A stretch of 64,000 nt of DNA from Rhizobium sp. 16-449-1b. Its GTDB lineage: Bacteria; Pseudomonadota; Alphaproteobacteria; Rhizobiales; Rhizobiaceae. The stretch spans positions 124,001-188,000 of the forward strand of contig NZ_JAGHMH010000002.1 in NCBI RefSeq assembly GCF_017741935.1, given 5' to 3'. The position numbers and the translations under genes are program-made. How positions within the stretch are numbered: position 1 is the first letter of the stretch; every line of letters starts with the position of its first letter. A model generated the notes under the pieces. That model worked only from the letters and a program-made list of their open reading frames with translations, ran no database searches and had not been told where the DNA came from. Below are positions 25,838 to 34,790 of this stretch, piece after piece.

Positions 25838-26977
25838 ATGACCAAAGAAACCGTCTTCTCCAACGCCCGCATCGTCCTTGAGGATGAAATCGTCGAAGGA
25901 TCGGTCCTCGTTCGCGACGGCAAGATCGAGGATATCGCAAGCGGCAGCTCCCGCCTCGGCGAGGATTTCGAAGGTGACTACCTGATCCCCGGCCTGGTCG
26001 AACTGCACACCGACCATCTGGAAGGCCACTATTCGCCGCGCCCCGGCCTGCGCTGGAACAAGACGGCGGCGATCCAGGCGCATGACGCCCAGATCGTCAC
26101 CTCGGGCATCACCACGGTCTTCGATTGCCTGCGCATGGGCGCCGATGAAGATGGCGGCTTCGAGCATGGCGAGATGCGCGACATGGCCGATGCCATCCAG
26201 AAAGCCGAGAAAGAGGGTCGCCTGCGCGCCGAGCACCTGATCCACCTGCGCTGCGAAGTCTCCGCCGACAACGTGCTGCAGCACTTCGCCGATTTCGAAA
26301 ACGATCCCTATGTCCGTCTCGTCTCGCTGATGGACCATGCGCCCGGCCAGCGCCAGTTCCAGACCATGGACCAGTACATCTTCTACTACCAGAAGAAGCG
26401 CGGCCTCACCGACGCCGAGTTCGCCAAGTTCGTCGATCGCCGCGTGTCGGAATCCGAGCGCAACTCGACGCCGCACCGCGTGGCGATCTCGAAGGTCTGC
26501 GCCGAGCGCGGCATCACGGTCGCCAGCCACGACGACGCCACGCTCGCCCATGTCGACGAGGCGATCGAAAACGGCGTCCGTCTCGCCGAATTCCCGACCA
26601 GCTTCGACGCCGCCAAGGCCTCGCATGAAAACGGCATGAGCGTTCTCATGGGCGCGCCCAATATCGTGCGCGGCAAGTCGCACTCCGGCAACATCGCCGC
26701 CCGCGATCTCGCCGAGCGCGGCGTGCTCGACGTTCTCTCCTCCGATTACGTGCCGCTCAGCCTGCTCTACGCACCCTTCCTGATTGCCGATGAAGTCGAG
26801 AGCATCTCGCTGCCGAAGGCGATCGCCATGGTCACGTCGACACCGGCCCGCACGGTGAGCCTCAACGATCGCGGCCGCATCGCAACCGGGCTCCGCGCCG
26901 ATCTCGTTCGCGTCTTCCGCGACGAGGGCGTTCCGGTCAGCCGCTCCGTCTGGCGCGAAGGGCGCCGGGTCGCATGA
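25838..26977 (+). CDS. phnM: Alpha-D-ribose 1-methylphosphonate 5-triphosphate diphosphatase
   Basis: 379 residues of the amidohydrolase superfamily. PhnM removes pyrophosphate from the ribosyl triphosphate before PhnJ acts. Metal ligands: LVELHTDHLEGHY near residues 60-70, VASHDDATLAHV, and the late Asp in VLSSDYVPLS. The ATG at 25838 has AGG close upstream and matches the family start (KETVFSNARIVLEDEIVEGSVLV). It overlaps phnN by 4 bases. Confidence 0.96.
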   Translation: MTKETVFSNARIVLEDEIVEGSVLVRDGKIEDIASGSSRLGEDFEGDYLIPGLVELHTDHLEGHYSPRPGLRWNKTAAIQAHDAQIVTSGITTVFDCLRMGADEDGGFEHGEMRDMADAIQKAEKEGRLRAEHLIHLRCEVSADNVLQHFADFENDPYVRLVSLMDHAPGQRQFQTMDQYIFYYQKKRGLTDAEFAKFVDRRVSESERNSTPHRVAISKVCAERGITVASHDDATLAHVDEAIENGVRLAEFPTSFDAAKASHENGMSVLMGAPNIVRGKSHSGNIAARDLAERGVLDVLSSDYVPLSLLYAPFLIADEVESISLPKAIAMVTSTPARTVSLNDRGRIATGLRADLVRVFRDEGVPVSRSVWREGRRVA

Positions 26978-27588
26978 CCGCGCACGAAACGCATCCATCG
27001 CACGAGCCCCACGTCGTTCCCGGCACCGAGCACGGCATCATGGTGGTCGTGGTCGGCCCCTCCGGCGCCGGCAAGGACACGCTGATGGCGGCAGCCGCCC
27101 GGCATTTCAGGCAGCGGCAGGACGTTCATTTCGTCCGCCGCGTCATCACCCGCGATCATGATGCCGGCGGCGAGGATCATCTCGCCGTCTCGCCTCAGGG
27201 CTTCGCCTCGATGGAGCAGGCCGGCAGCTTCTCCGTCTGGTGGGAAGCCCACGGCCTGAAATACGGCATCCCCTCGGAAGTCTCGGTGTCGCTGTCAGCC
27301 GGAAGCCTCGTCATCGCCAACGGCTCACGCTCGGCGCTGCATCATTTCCACGCCGTCTTCCCCCGCCTGAAGGTGATCAACGTCACCGCCCGCGCAGAGG
27401 TGCTGGCAAGCCGGCTGGAGGCCCGCGGCCGCGAGACCCACGAGGACATCATGGCCCGCCTTGCCCGCGGCCCGCTCACCGTGCGCGGCGATTACGACGT
27501 CGTCGATCTCGACAATAGTGGGTCCTTGGAACAGGGCGAACGCCGCATGGTCGAGGTCCTCGAGGGCTTCCTTCAAGAGATCGGCTGA
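26974..27588 (+). CDS. phnN: Ribose 1,5-bisphosphate phosphokinase
   Basis: 204 residues, a guanylate-kinase-like fold with Walker A VVGPSGAGKDT. It phosphorylates ribose 1,5-bisphosphate to PRPP, returning the sugar of the C-P lyase pathway to nucleotide synthesis. FVRRVITRDHDAGGEDHLAV and FSVWWEAHGLKYGIP match PhnN. A 22-residue His-rich extension precedes the core. It is coupled to phnM by ATGA and is the last gene of the second phn unit. Confidence 0.95.
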   Translation: MTAHETHPSHEPHVVPGTEHGIMVVVVGPSGAGKDTLMAAAARHFRQRQDVHFVRRVITRDHDAGGEDHLAVSPQGFASMEQAGSFSVWWEAHGLKYGIPSEVSVSLSAGSLVIANGSRSALHHFHAVFPRLKVINVTARAEVLASRLEARGRETHEDIMARLARGPLTVRGDYDVVDLDNSGSLEQGERRMVEVLEGFLQEIG

Positions 27589-27593
27589 CGACG

Positions 27594-28115
27594 ATGCGGC
27601 CGATCCGGGTTGTCGACTATGATCCGCGTTGGCCCTCGTTCTTCCATGCCGCGCGCGACCAACTCCTGTCGCTCGCGCCCGGCCTCATCCTTGCTGTCGA
27701 ACACATCGGCAGCACCGCCGTCCCCGGCCTCGCCGCCAAGCCGAAGATCGACCTCGATGCGGTCCTCATCGACGCGGAAGCGCTCGCCACACTCTCGGCC
27801 CAACTCGAAGCCTCCGGCTTCCGCGCCCACGGCGACCCGCATGGCGACGGCCGCCTGCCGTTCACCCGCGAGCACGAAGGCTACGGCCTGCGCCTCTACC
27901 TCTGCCTTGAGGCCAACCCCGCCCACCACGACCGCCTCCTCTTCCGCGACCACCTCCGCCTCCACCCGGACCGCGCCGCCGAATACCAGGCGCTGAAGCA
28001 GCGCCTCGCCGAAGAAGCCGCCGGCGACTGGGACCACTACACCGGCGGCAAGAGCGTCTTCGTGGCCGAGACGCTCCGCCGCGCCGAGGCCGAGATATCA
28101 ACCTCACGAGGATAA
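27594..28115 (+). CDS. GrpB/UPF0157 family protein
   Basis: 173 residues. Signature of the nucleotidyltransferase-fold GrpB family: VVDYDPRWPSFFHAARDQLL, VEHIGSTAVPGLAAKPKIDLD (Gly-Ser plus Asp residues as in pol-beta folds), then FTREHEGYGLRLYLCLEANPAHHDRLLFRDHLRLHPD. Its biochemical role is not settled. It starts 5 bp after phnN, so it may be read with the phn operon although it has no known place in the pathway. Confidence 0.85.
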   Translation: MRPIRVVDYDPRWPSFFHAARDQLLSLAPGLILAVEHIGSTAVPGLAAKPKIDLDAVLIDAEALATLSAQLEASGFRAHGDPHGDGRLPFTREHEGYGLRLYLCLEANPAHHDRLLFRDHLRLHPDRAAEYQALKQRLAEEAAGDWDHYTGGKSVFVAETLRRAEAEISTSRG

Positions 28116-28911
28116 TAATCTTGCGCGGTGAAAGAAATCACCGCGATATCAGCCGCTTGAGAATTTCGTCGTCCCCATCCATCCCCGCTGAAACCATACA
28201 GCCGATACTGATGTCGTCATTGGACAGGGAGCCGGGTCGCGAACCGGATCTGACACATCAGGGCGCAAGCCCGGCGTCCAGTGATGGTTGTTGAAAGGTG
28301 GGTGATCGGGTCGTCAGGATCTCTCATCCATCCGGAAGCGAAAGGCCGAGAGACGCTCCTGTCGGCCTGGATATCCGGAAACCTCGATATGATCGGGCAG
28401 GCGATATTGCCTGACAATCCTATTTTATACCGAACGTTGCCTGCCCATTCCCAGTCTGTCATGCCGTCGCGGAGAGGCCTCCGGCGCGGGGTTTTGTGGT
28501 GTGTGGTTGGCGCGCTGTCTGTGGCCGTCGCCTTTCATTCAGCTTTTGCCGAGCCATACCCCCCTCTGCCCTGCCGGGCATCTCCCCCACAGGTGGGGAG
28601 ATTGGCTGGGCGCGGCCGCTCGTTCCACGCTCATTGTTTGGCTCTGAACAAGCCACGAGTCGATCTCCCCCTTGTGGGGGAGATTTCCGGCAGGACAGAG
28701 GGGGGTACCCCACGGCACGCCTTCAACGATCGACCGGCAGAAGCCACAAGTTGAACCCGGAATGAGCAGCCCAATCCCAACACACCGCTTCGCGCCAAGT
28801 CCCAATCTCACTGTCGAAAATATGATAGAATTCTGCGCTAGAAGGCACCACCGGCACCGCTAGTCTGTGTCCCTCGCCAACAATACCCACGATCTATCGA
28901 ATGAGAGCGAA
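28116..28911. other. 796-bp intergenic region with RIME-like copy B
   Basis: No convincing gene. A short frame starting at 28461 (MPSRRGLRRGVLWCVVGALS, then VAVAFHSAFAEP) resembles a signal peptide. It runs straight into the repeat at 28556, has no ribosome site, and is probably a fragment. The left 340 bp carries no recognisable motif. Between the repeat and 28912 nothing else is seen. Confidence 0.6.
28556..28711. repeat. RIME-like palindromic repeat, copy B
   Basis: It has the same arms as the copy at 15255-15448: CCCCTCTGCCCTGCCGGGCA with hairpin CTCCCCCACAGGTGGGGAG on the left, and CTCCCCCTTGTGGGGGAG with CCGGCAGGACAGAGGGGGG on the right. The central CATTGTTTGG segment is in the opposite orientation to the AACAATGAG of copy A, so the element has been inserted in the other orientation. 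Confidence 0.8.
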
Positions 28912-29442
28912 ATGGGCGTCAGAAACGTTCTGATCGAAGGCGTGTCCGGCACGGGCAAGACCTCGGTTGCGTCAGGCTTGCAGCAGCGCGGCTACCATGT
29001 CGTCCATGGTGACCGCGAGCTCGCCTATAAAGGCGATCCGATGACAGGCGAGCCCCTGAACGATGCTGTGCGCAGGCAGAATGCGGCTGATGTCGCCTTC
29101 GGTCACAGGCACCATCTCTGGGACATAGACAAGGTGAAAACCCTGGTCGCTGACCAAGGCGATGCGATCTCCTTCTTCTGTGGCGGCTCCCGGAATTTCG
29201 ATCGTTTCATCCATCTCTTCGACCACGTTTTCGTCCTCGACGTCGATGCGGACACGCTGATGAAAAGACTGGCAACGAGGCCCGACGACGAATTCGGCGC
29301 AAGCCCCGCCGAACAGCAACTCGTCCTACGGCTGCACGCGACCAAGGAGGATATCCCCTCCGCCGCCACGGTCATCGACGCCACCGCGCCGCTTGCGTCC
29401 GTCATCGACCACATCCTGGCGAGATGCGCAGCATCCGGCTAA
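28912..29442 (+). CDS. P-loop nucleoside/shikimate-kinase-like ATP-binding protein
   Basis: 176 residues from the ATG at 28912 (a GTG at 28867 is an alternative start). N-terminal Walker A EGVSGTGKTSVASGL, HGDRELAY, DVDADTLMKRLATRP in the lid region and a C-terminal VIDATAPLASVIDHIL are typical of AAA_18/adenylate-kinase-like small-molecule kinases. Substrate unknown. It stands alone between a repeat-rich gap and the GFA gene. Confidence 0.75.
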   Translation: MGVRNVLIEGVSGTGKTSVASGLQQRGYHVVHGDRELAYKGDPMTGEPLNDAVRRQNAADVAFGHRHHLWDIDKVKTLVADQGDAISFFCGGSRNFDRFIHLFDHVFVLDVDADTLMKRLATRPDDEFGASPAEQQLVLRLHATKEDIPSAATVIDATAPLASVIDHILARCAASG

Positions 29443-29511
29443 CGATAGACGATCCGATACCGCGGCCGGCACCCGCCTCGAACATTTCCACGACATCACA
29501 AGGCAACCCCC

Positions 29512-29937
29512 ATGACCGACGCAAGACCCCAGCATAACGCCGCCTGCCACTGCGGCACGGTAAAGTTCAAGGTGCTGCTGACGGACGAGTTCAACACCAT
29601 CCGCCGCTGCACCTGCTCCTATTGCCGCATGCGCGGCGCCATCGCCGCCTCCGCCAATCTCGACGACATCGAGTTCGTCGAGGGCGAGGACAATCTGACG
29701 CTCTACCAGTTCCACACCGGCACGGCAAAACACTACTTCTGCAAGACCTGCGGCATCTACACCCACCACCAGCGCCGCTCCAACACCAGCCAGTTCGGCA
29801 TCAACGTCGCCGTCCTCGAAGGCGTCAGCCCCTTCGATTTCGCCGAAGTAAAGATCATGAACGGCATCGCCCACCCCAACGATTCCGGCGGCACTTCCGA
29901 GGTCGTTGGAGTGTTGTGGTTCGAGCCGTTCGAGTGA
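29512..29937 (+). CDS. GFA (CENP-V/GFA domain) zinc protein
   Basis: 141 residues with the Mss4-like zinc fold of the glutathione-dependent formaldehyde-activating family. Cysteines are visible in AACHCGTVKF, IRRCTCSYCRMRG and HYFCKTCGIYTHH. Most members have no demonstrated formaldehyde activity, so only the fold is claimed. It is followed by 72 bp that contains the VapBC operator repeats. Confidence 0.85.
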   Translation: MTDARPQHNAACHCGTVKFKVLLTDEFNTIRRCTCSYCRMRGAIAASANLDDIEFVEGEDNLTLYQFHTGTAKHYFCKTCGIYTHHQRRSNTSQFGINVAVLEGVSPFDFAEVKIMNGIAHPNDSGGTSEVVGVLWFEPFE

Positions 29938-29970
29938 ACGACGGGCGACAGTTGATCTGAAACAATGGGC

Positions 29971-29998
29971 GTATTACCTTAAGAAAGGCAGGTATTAC
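29971..29998. promoter_or_regulatory. Direct repeat before vapBC, candidate autoregulatory site
   Basis: GTATTAC occurs at 29971-29977 and 29992-29998, exactly 21 bp (two helical turns) apart, ending 11 bp before the vapB ATG. Toxin-antitoxin operons are usually repressed by their own complex at such repeats; that role is inferred. Confidence 0.5.
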
Positions 29999-30009
29999 GA
30001 GGACGCAGC

Positions 30010-30255
30010 ATGTCGACCACAGTGACATCGAAAGGGCAGGTAACGATTCCGAAGGCGGTGCGCGATCTGCTTGGCATCACGGCGGGAAGCCAGGTCGATT
30101 TTCATCGAGCCGAGGACGGCAGCATTGTGCTGACAAGGGCGGACAGCGAGAAGCCTGTCAGCCGTTTCGAGAAGCTTCGGGGACACGCCGGCGCCGGCCT
30201 TGATACCGATGCGATCATGGCGCTCACCCGTGGTGAGGCCCGTGGTGAGGAATGA
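30010..30255 (+). CDS. vapB: AbrB/MazE-type antitoxin VapB
   Basis: 81 residues. The N-terminal swapped-hairpin DNA-binding domain is clear (TTVTSKGQVTIPKAVRDLLGI, then TAGSQVDFH). The C-terminal acidic/hydrophobic tail (RFEKLRGHAGAGLDTDAIMALTRG) is the usual toxin-wrapping region. It overlaps the toxin gene by 4 bases and probably represses the operon through the upstream repeats. Confidence 0.92.
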   Translation: MSTTVTSKGQVTIPKAVRDLLGITAGSQVDFHRAEDGSIVLTRADSEKPVSRFEKLRGHAGAGLDTDAIMALTRGEARGEE

Positions 30256-30656
30256 CACTTGTCGACACCAACGTCCTGCTTGATCTGGTGACCAACGACC
30301 CGGTCTGGGCCAGCTGGTCGATAGGCCAGCTCGAGGCTGCAAGCCTGGAGGGCCCCTTGCTGATCAACGACGTCATCTACGCCGAACTCGCGGTCCGCTA
30401 TGAACGCATCGAGGAGCTCGATGCGTTCATAGATTCGGCTGAACTTGTCTGGGCGCCGATGCCGCGCGCCGCACTTTTCCTGGCCGGCAAGGTCTTCACC
30501 GACTATCGTCGCGCCGGTGGTTCACGCACCGGCGTTCTTCCGGATTTCATGATCGGCGCGCAGGCGGCGGTTCAGAACCTGCCGATACTGACGCGCGACA
30601 TCGGCCGCTATCGAACCTATTTCCCTGGTGTCAGGTTGATATCGCCCACGACGTAG
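30252..30656 (+). CDS. vapC: PIN-domain ribonuclease toxin VapC
   Basis: 134 residues. PIN catalytic acidic residues are visible: LVDTNVLLDLV (Asp4 and Asp10), the Glu in IYAELAVRYE, and LPDFMIGAQA with LTRDIGRYRTYFP near the C-terminus. VapC toxins cut specific RNAs, often initiator tRNA or rRNA; the target here is unknown. Its start lies inside the vapB stop (ATGA), so antitoxin and toxin are coupled. All active-site residues appear intact. Confidence 0.92.
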   Translation: MTLVDTNVLLDLVTNDPVWASWSIGQLEAASLEGPLLINDVIYAELAVRYERIEELDAFIDSAELVWAPMPRAALFLAGKVFTDYRRAGGSRTGVLPDFMIGAQAAVQNLPILTRDIGRYRTYFPGVRLISPTT

Positions 30657-30695
30657 ACCGTGTCTTTACGAGAGCGGCAATTCTCGATCGTCCAC

Positions 30696-31733
30696 CTACA
30701 CCAACCCAAGCCGAACCAAGCTCTCGGCGCAGGCCACGATCGCCTCCTCCCTTGAGCGCGGCGCCCAGCCGAGCAGGCGTTCGGCCTTTCTGGCCGTCGC
30801 GTTCATGTCGTAGTTGAGGAGCGGCACCACCGCCTTCAGCTGCGCATTCGTCTCGCCGGTGATGCGCACCTGCTCGTCGGGCCAGACATCGGTCGAGACC
30901 TTCGCCGCCGCCGCACCCAGCCTTTGCCGCAGCAGTTCCGCGACCTCGACCATCCATAGGCTGTCGCCGACGGTGGCTAGGAAGCGCTCGCCGGCAGCCG
31001 CGGGGTCGGTCATGCAGCGCAAGTGCAGGTCCGCCACATCGCGCACGTCGACGCAGCAGGAATTGACGTTCACGCAGCCCGGCTGCCCTTTCATCATGTT
31101 GGCGATCAGCCGGATCGAGTGCGAATAGTCGGCGCCGAGAACCGGGCCGTAGACCGCGACCGGATTGACCGCCGAAAGCTCCATGCCCTGGCCCTCGCGG
31201 GCGATGAATTCCCAGGCGGCGCGCTCCGACAATGTCTTCGATTTCTGGTAGGGCGCGACATTGCCATCGAGATTGCTCCAGTCCGTCTCGTCGAATGGCC
31301 GCCGGTGGTCCGGCCCGTGGCCGACGCCGATGGCGCCGAAGGCAGATGTCAGCACCACGCGCCTGACACCGGTATCGCGCGCCGCCCTGAGCACCCTGAG
31401 ATTGCCGTTGACGGCGGGTTCGATCCAGTCTTCCTCGCGCGTCTGGTCGCCGGATGGCGTCGGCGAGGCGCCGTGCATCACATAGGTGCAGCCGGAAGTG
31501 GCCTCCGCCCAACCCTCGTCATGGTCGAGATCGGCGATCACGAAGGACAGCCGGTCACCGGCATCGACACCGCCGGCCTTCAGATGCGCGCGCACCTCAT
31601 CCTCCCGCCCGGGTGAACGGATGGTCGTGCGCACGCGATAACCGTCTTGCAGCAGCGCCAGCATGCAATATTGCGCGATGAACCCGGTGCCGCCGGTGAC
31701 GAGAACGAGCGTGTCTTTGTTGTCAGTCGTCAT
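30696..31733 (-). CDS. NAD(P)-dependent epimerase/dihydroflavonol-4-reductase-like SDR
   Basis: 345 residues from the ATG at 31733, with GAGGAAG 3-5 nt upstream. Extended SDR: VLVTGGTGFIAQYCMLALLQDGYRV nucleotide loop, HGASPTP, VLTSAFGAI with catalytic Ser region, and YQKSKTLSE (Tyr-x-x-x-Lys). It resembles the dihydroflavonol reductase/aldehyde reductase group acting on carbonyl compounds. It is divergent from the AraC regulator 122 bp away, which probably controls it. Confidence 0.88.
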   Translation of the reverse strand: MTTDNKDTLVLVTGGTGFIAQYCMLALLQDGYRVRTTIRSPGREDEVRAHLKAGGVDAGDRLSFVIADLDHDEGWAEATSGCTYVMHGASPTPSGDQTREEDWIEPAVNGNLRVLRAARDTGVRRVVLTSAFGAIGVGHGPDHRRPFDETDWSNLDGNVAPYQKSKTLSERAAWEFIAREGQGMELSAVNPVAVYGPVLGADYSHSIRLIANMMKGQPGCVNVNSCCVDVRDVADLHLRCMTDPAAAGERFLATVGDSLWMVEVAELLRQRLGAAAAKVSTDVWPDEQVRITGETNAQLKAVVPLLNYDMNATARKAERLLGWAPRSREEAIVACAESLVRLGLV

Positions 31734-31854
31734 AATCTTCCTCATGCTTCCGTCGCCGCATCGGATCGCGGCGAACTCGATGACGGAAAGGTAGGCAGCC
31801 AGGTCCGTACTGTGAATGCTTGAAAATCCGCATGACTTGCGCGATAGTTCGATA

Positions 31855-32826
31855 ATGCTCGCTGATCCTTTCTCCGATGTCCTGAGCCTGACGAAAGCCG
31901 AGGCGATCGTCACCGGCGGCTTTACCGCTGGCGGCCCGTGGTCGATCGCCTTTCCGGGGCGCGACAAGATCAAGTTCTTCGCGGTGGTGAAGGGCGGCTG
32001 CTGGGTGACGCTGGAGGGCGAGGCCGAGCCGATCCGTTTCGAGGAAGGCGATGTCGGCCTGCTCGCCAGGAAGCGCAGCTTCGTTCTCTCCAGCGATCCC
32101 GCGCTTCAGCCCGTCGACGCCATGAGCATCTTCACGGGCACGGGACGGCGGCTGGTGACGCTGGGAGACGGCAATGATTTCGCCCATATCGGCGGCCATG
32201 TCGCGCTCGATCCGCTAAGGGGCGGCCTGCTGTCGGATATCCTGCCCACCTGGATCCACACCCGCGCCGCCTCGCCGCAGGCCGCCATCTTCCGCTGGCT
32301 GCTCGACCGGCTGATCGAGGAGCGCGATATCGGCCAGCCGGGTGCCGCCCTTGCCTCCGCGCAGCTGACCCAGCTGCTCTTCATCGAGATCCTGCGCTCG
32401 CACCTAAACGCCGCCGACCGCATGCCCGCCGGATGGCTGAAGGCGCTCGCCGAGCCCAGGATCGCGCCTGCGCTGCGCCTCATGCATGGCGAACCCGCGC
32501 GCGCCTGGCATCTGGAGGAGCTCGCCAGCGCCTGCGCCATGTCGCGCACCTCGTTCGCCGTGCATTTCAAAGCGGTCTCGGGTATCGCTCCGCTTGCCTA
32601 TCTCACGGAATGGCGCATGCGCCTTGCCGAACGGGCGCTGCGCGAGGCCCGCATCCCCATCGCCTCCGTCGCCCGCTCGCTCGGCTATACTTCCGAAAGC
32701 GCCTTCAGCAACGCCTTCAAGCGGGTGAACGGCAGATCGCCGTCGGCCTATCGGGTGGCGGCGAGCGGGCTGGATGCCGGCGATGAGGTTGAACAGGTAT
32801 CGCGCGATCCGGCATTTGCCGGCTAG
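31855..32826 (+). CDS. AraC family transcriptional regulator
   Basis: 323 residues from the ATG at 31855, where family members usually begin (LADPFSDVLSLTKAEAIVTGGF); an ATG at 31816 would add 13 residues. The N-terminal cupin-like effector domain spans ~1-190. The C-terminal double HTH spans ~225-310 (WHLEELASACAMSRTSFAVHFK and IPIASVARSLGYTSESAFSNAFKRVNGRSPSAYR). Such AraC_6-type proteins often activate a divergently encoded oxidoreductase, here the gene at 30696-31733 (inference). Confidence 0.9.
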   Translation: MLADPFSDVLSLTKAEAIVTGGFTAGGPWSIAFPGRDKIKFFAVVKGGCWVTLEGEAEPIRFEEGDVGLLARKRSFVLSSDPALQPVDAMSIFTGTGRRLVTLGDGNDFAHIGGHVALDPLRGGLLSDILPTWIHTRAASPQAAIFRWLLDRLIEERDIGQPGAALASAQLTQLLFIEILRSHLNAADRMPAGWLKALAEPRIAPALRLMHGEPARAWHLEELASACAMSRTSFAVHFKAVSGIAPLAYLTEWRMRLAERALREARIPIASVARSLGYTSESAFSNAFKRVNGRSPSAYRVAASGLDAGDEVEQVSRDPAFAG

Positions 32827-32902
32827 GTATTTGGGTGTTTCGTAGGAGCCGCCACTATTGGGCGCCTCCCGCGCTTTCATGCCCGACAGCGGGCGGGCTC
32901 CA

Positions 32903-34273
32903 TCACCCCTGTCTCATCCGCTCTCCGCCGCGCATCGCGACCGCGCCCAAAACCACGGCAGCGATCGCCACGGTCAAGCCGTCGGCGATTGGAAAGGCGA
33001 ACCAGATGGCCGTTCGGTCGAGGAAAGCGGCAATGACGATGATGGCCACAGGAACAAGCACGAAGGACTTCATCAGCGTCAGCAGCCCGGCCCGCAGAGG
33101 TCGGCCGATCGCCTGGAAGTAAAGCGCAAGCACGAGCACTGGCCCCGAAAACACATAGAGCGCCGCCATCGGTTTGAGAATTCTTGCGACCTCCGCGATG
33201 ACGCCGGCATCGGCGATAAAGGCGGAGGCGATCAGCCGGCCTTGTGTCACAAGCAGCAGTTCGACGACGGCGCCGTAGATGAAGGCGGTTCCTGCTGCAA
33301 TCCGCAGCACCTGATCGGCGCGATCCCAGCGCCCGGCTCCGACATTGTTGCCGACGATGCTCTGCATGGCGAGCGCTGCGGCCATGGGCGGCAGGAAGGC
33401 GAAACCGAGGATGCGCGTGATGATGCCATAGGCCGCGACAGCCTGCGAATGGCCTTCGCCTGAGGCCGGCAGCGCAAGAACCACGCAGGTCGCCGTCAGC
33501 GCCATCCCCAGGAAGGTGAGGCTGACGGGAGCGCCGAGTGCCGCGATCTGCCCCCATTGCCCATGCCATGCGTTCCGCCGCAGAACGCCAAGCGGCATCA
33601 TCTCCCGAGACCGACGCCGACCCTCGACGAGGAGAGCAAGGCCGGCCCCTTGCGCCAATACGGTGCTCAAGGCCGATCCCGCAACGCCCATTTCAAGCGG
33701 CACGATCAGGATGTAGTTGAAGAGGATGTTGATCGACGTCACGCCGAGCGACATCAGCGCCATGCTGCCCGCCCGGCCTTCGTTGCGCCAGGCATCCGCA
33801 TGGATACCCAGCAGGAACTGCAGCGGCGTGCCGAAAAGAGTGATCATCAGGAACACCCACGCCATCCGGGCAACCGGCTCCGCAGCTCCCGCCATACGTG
33901 TCGCAAACGTCCAGCCACCGATAAGGAAGAGCAGGATCAGCGTCAGCCCGGTCACGACGGCAAGGCCATGCGCCTGGGCAAAGGTCGCGCCCGCCTCTTC
34001 GCGCGCACCGGCGCCGAGTTGTCTCGCGAGCAGGCTGGACATTCCGCTGCCGACAAGCGTCGAAAGCGCGATGGTCACAAGCAGGATGGGAAACGCGATG
34101 CTGATTGCCGCTATGGCCTGTTCTCCGACAAAGCGTCCGAGAAAAGCGGCATCGACGATGCCGAGCAGGCCGTTCATCGTCATGATGGCCACCATCGGCA
34201 AGGCGGTCGTGGCAAAGATCCGGCCCACGGGCGCGGTCAGGAATCGATTATCGGGTGATTGTCTCGCAGACAT
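32903..34273 (-). CDS. MATE family efflux transporter
   Basis: 456 residues with about twelve hydrophobic helices in two MatE repeats (ATTALPMVAIMTMNGLLGIVDAAFLGRFVGEQAIAAISIAFP near the start). These Na+ or H+ antiporters export cationic drugs or metabolites. The ATG at 34273 has GAGGAG 6 nt upstream; a GTG lies directly before it. It is convergent with the AraC gene (76 bp between stops), so there is no shared transcription. Confidence 0.9.
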   Translation of the reverse strand: MSARQSPDNRFLTAPVGRIFATTALPMVAIMTMNGLLGIVDAAFLGRFVGEQAIAAISIAFPILLVTIALSTLVGSGMSSLLARQLGAGAREEAGATFAQAHGLAVVTGLTLILLFLIGGWTFATRMAGAAEPVARMAWVFLMITLFGTPLQFLLGIHADAWRNEGRAGSMALMSLGVTSINILFNYILIVPLEMGVAGSALSTVLAQGAGLALLVEGRRRSREMMPLGVLRRNAWHGQWGQIAALGAPVSLTFLGMALTATCVVLALPASGEGHSQAVAAYGIITRILGFAFLPPMAAALAMQSIVGNNVGAGRWDRADQVLRIAAGTAFIYGAVVELLLVTQGRLIASAFIADAGVIAEVARILKPMAALYVFSGPVLVLALYFQAIGRPLRAGLLTLMKSFVLVPVAIIVIAAFLDRTAIWFAFPIADGLTVAIAAVVLGAVAMRGGERMRQG

Positions 34274-34790
34274 CACACACTCCTCACATGAGGCATTTCG
34301 ATTGAGGAGGGAGCCTGCATTGCCACCAACGAAATGCTTCGAGGGTGAGATGATGTCGACGTCGAGCTTTTACCGTGACTTGCGTCCGCAGGCGGCAGGC
34401 ACTCGAAACCTGCACCGGATCAATCATTTTGGTGTTGATCTGTCAATTCGAAAACCGGCGGAGTGGCGTTAGGTGGAGATGAGTTTGCAAGAGGAGAGGT
34501 GAGGGTTGAGTGCCCTTCGCTTGCCGCTCGGGGCGTCGCTCCCGCTCCACCCCCTCATCGCCTCGCTACGCTCCGGCACTTCTCCCCGGTGGGGGAGAAG
34601 GAGCAGGTGGCAGCCGCTCTGCCTCATCGTGGGCGTTGATTTCAAGCCGCCTCGTGAGTGACAATATCGCTCAAGGCGCAGCCGCGAGTCTCTTCTCCCC
34701 GACGGGGAGAAGGTGGCGGCAGCCGGATGAGGGGGCGCAGACGCCGGCGTTTCCACGCTAAGTCATCGACGCTACGGGGGGAAGAAAACC
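34274..34790. other. 517-bp intergenic region carrying a second repeat family
   Basis: No gene is supported. The left 275 bp shows no motif beyond the MATE leader. The remainder is occupied by the inverted-repeat element at 34550-34735, followed by the ribosome site (GGGGGGAAG) of the SDR at 34791. Confidence 0.6.
34550..34735. repeat. Rhizobial inverted-repeat intergenic element, second type
   Basis: The left end CCCCCTCATCGCC with hairpin CTTCTCCCCGGTGGGGGAGAAGG is mirrored by the right part, TTCTCCCCGACGGGGAGAAGG followed by GGCAGCCGGATGAGGGGG. It differs in sequence from the RIME-like copies at 15255, 28556 and 35652 but shares the design: nested CTCCCC-GGGGAG stems inside one large inverted repeat. 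Confidence 0.75.
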
